A stretch of DNA of 52,060 nt from DASSLY01 sp035689185. Lineage in GTDB: Bacteria; Actinomycetota; Actinomycetes; Actinomycetales; Dermatophilaceae. This document shows positions 52,053 through 52,060 of the stretch, piece after piece; the stretch's first letter is position 1; each line of letters opens with the position of its first letter. The stretch spans positions 1 to 52,060 of the forward strand of contig DASSLY010000016.1 in the NCBI GenBank assembly GCA_035689185.1, in the 5' to 3' direction. The translations under genes were made by a program, and so were the position numbers. Under the pieces are notes generated by a model. That model did no database searches, was not told the origin of the DNA, and worked only from the letters and a program-made list of their open reading frames with translations.

Positions 52053-52060
52053 ACTCCTCC

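Overview
The window is chromosomal DNA from a high-GC actinobacterium (hand impression around 70-73% GC). The gene order leuC-leuD-hup, plsC-gpsA-ddl-thiL-rpmB-recG-rsmD-coaD-rpmF-rnc-mutM-smc-ftsY and amtB-glnK-glnD is the one usual in Actinobacteria. An NdgR-type IclR regulator, an F420 cofactor gene (cofC/fbiD) and GlnR-type boxes fit this. Within the phylum I would guess Micrococcales, Intrasporangiaceae-like; that guess is weak.

Layout. 1-5944: a gamma-glutamylation pathway for a small amine or amino alcohol (APC permease cut by the window edge, FadR/GntR regulator, glutamine-synthetase-like ligase, aldehyde dehydrogenase, SDR, PuuD-like amidohydrolase). 5945-6717: a long intergenic region holding a composite minisatellite (19-bp and 65-bp units), then an Ile-codon leader peptide and a terminator in front of cimA (citramalate synthase, isoleucine route). 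8258-12475: a conserved protein often annotated as a DNA glycosylase, a secreted SGNH hydrolase, a FAH-family hydrolase and gltX. 12588-16005, minus strand: an ATP-grasp / alpha-E / transglutaminase trio. 16162-16423: tRNA-Gln(CTG) and tRNA-Glu(CTC). 16677-18779: a Tat-signal mini-protein, a DUF4331 protein and a His-rich protein. 18805-20207, minus: a MerR regulator and NdgR, divergent from leuCD (20293-22290). 22541-23254: HU with a long Ala/Lys tail. 23334-28405: a small OB-like protein, cofC, plsC, gpsA, a PLP gamma-lyase/synthase and ddl. 28410-32698: a DUF3515 lipoprotein, a stand-alone RAM domain, thiL, rpmB (L28) and a DAK2-domain protein preceded by a 10-bp minisatellite. 32695-45230: recG, rsmD, coaD, DUF177, rpmF, rnc, mutM, an M3 peptidase, acyP, a coiled-coil mini-protein and smc. 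45336-52052: a small membrane protein, ftsY, a DUF2236 protein, and the nitrogen operon amtB-glnK-glnD behind GlnR-like boxes.

Most genes are core and well conserved. The interest lies in regulation and in sequence texture. Ten genes carry a TANNNT -10 box 6-8 nt before the start codon, as expected for leaderless mRNAs. An octamer, CGGCATAC/GTATGCCG, is spread over both strands and all reading frames far more often than base composition predicts. Three intergenic or 3'-end loci carry GC-rich minisatellites. The 5' end of mutM is duplicated out of frame. cimA has a probable attenuator, and amtB and leuC each have a recognisable operator candidate. No phage, insertion sequence or CRISPR array was seen.
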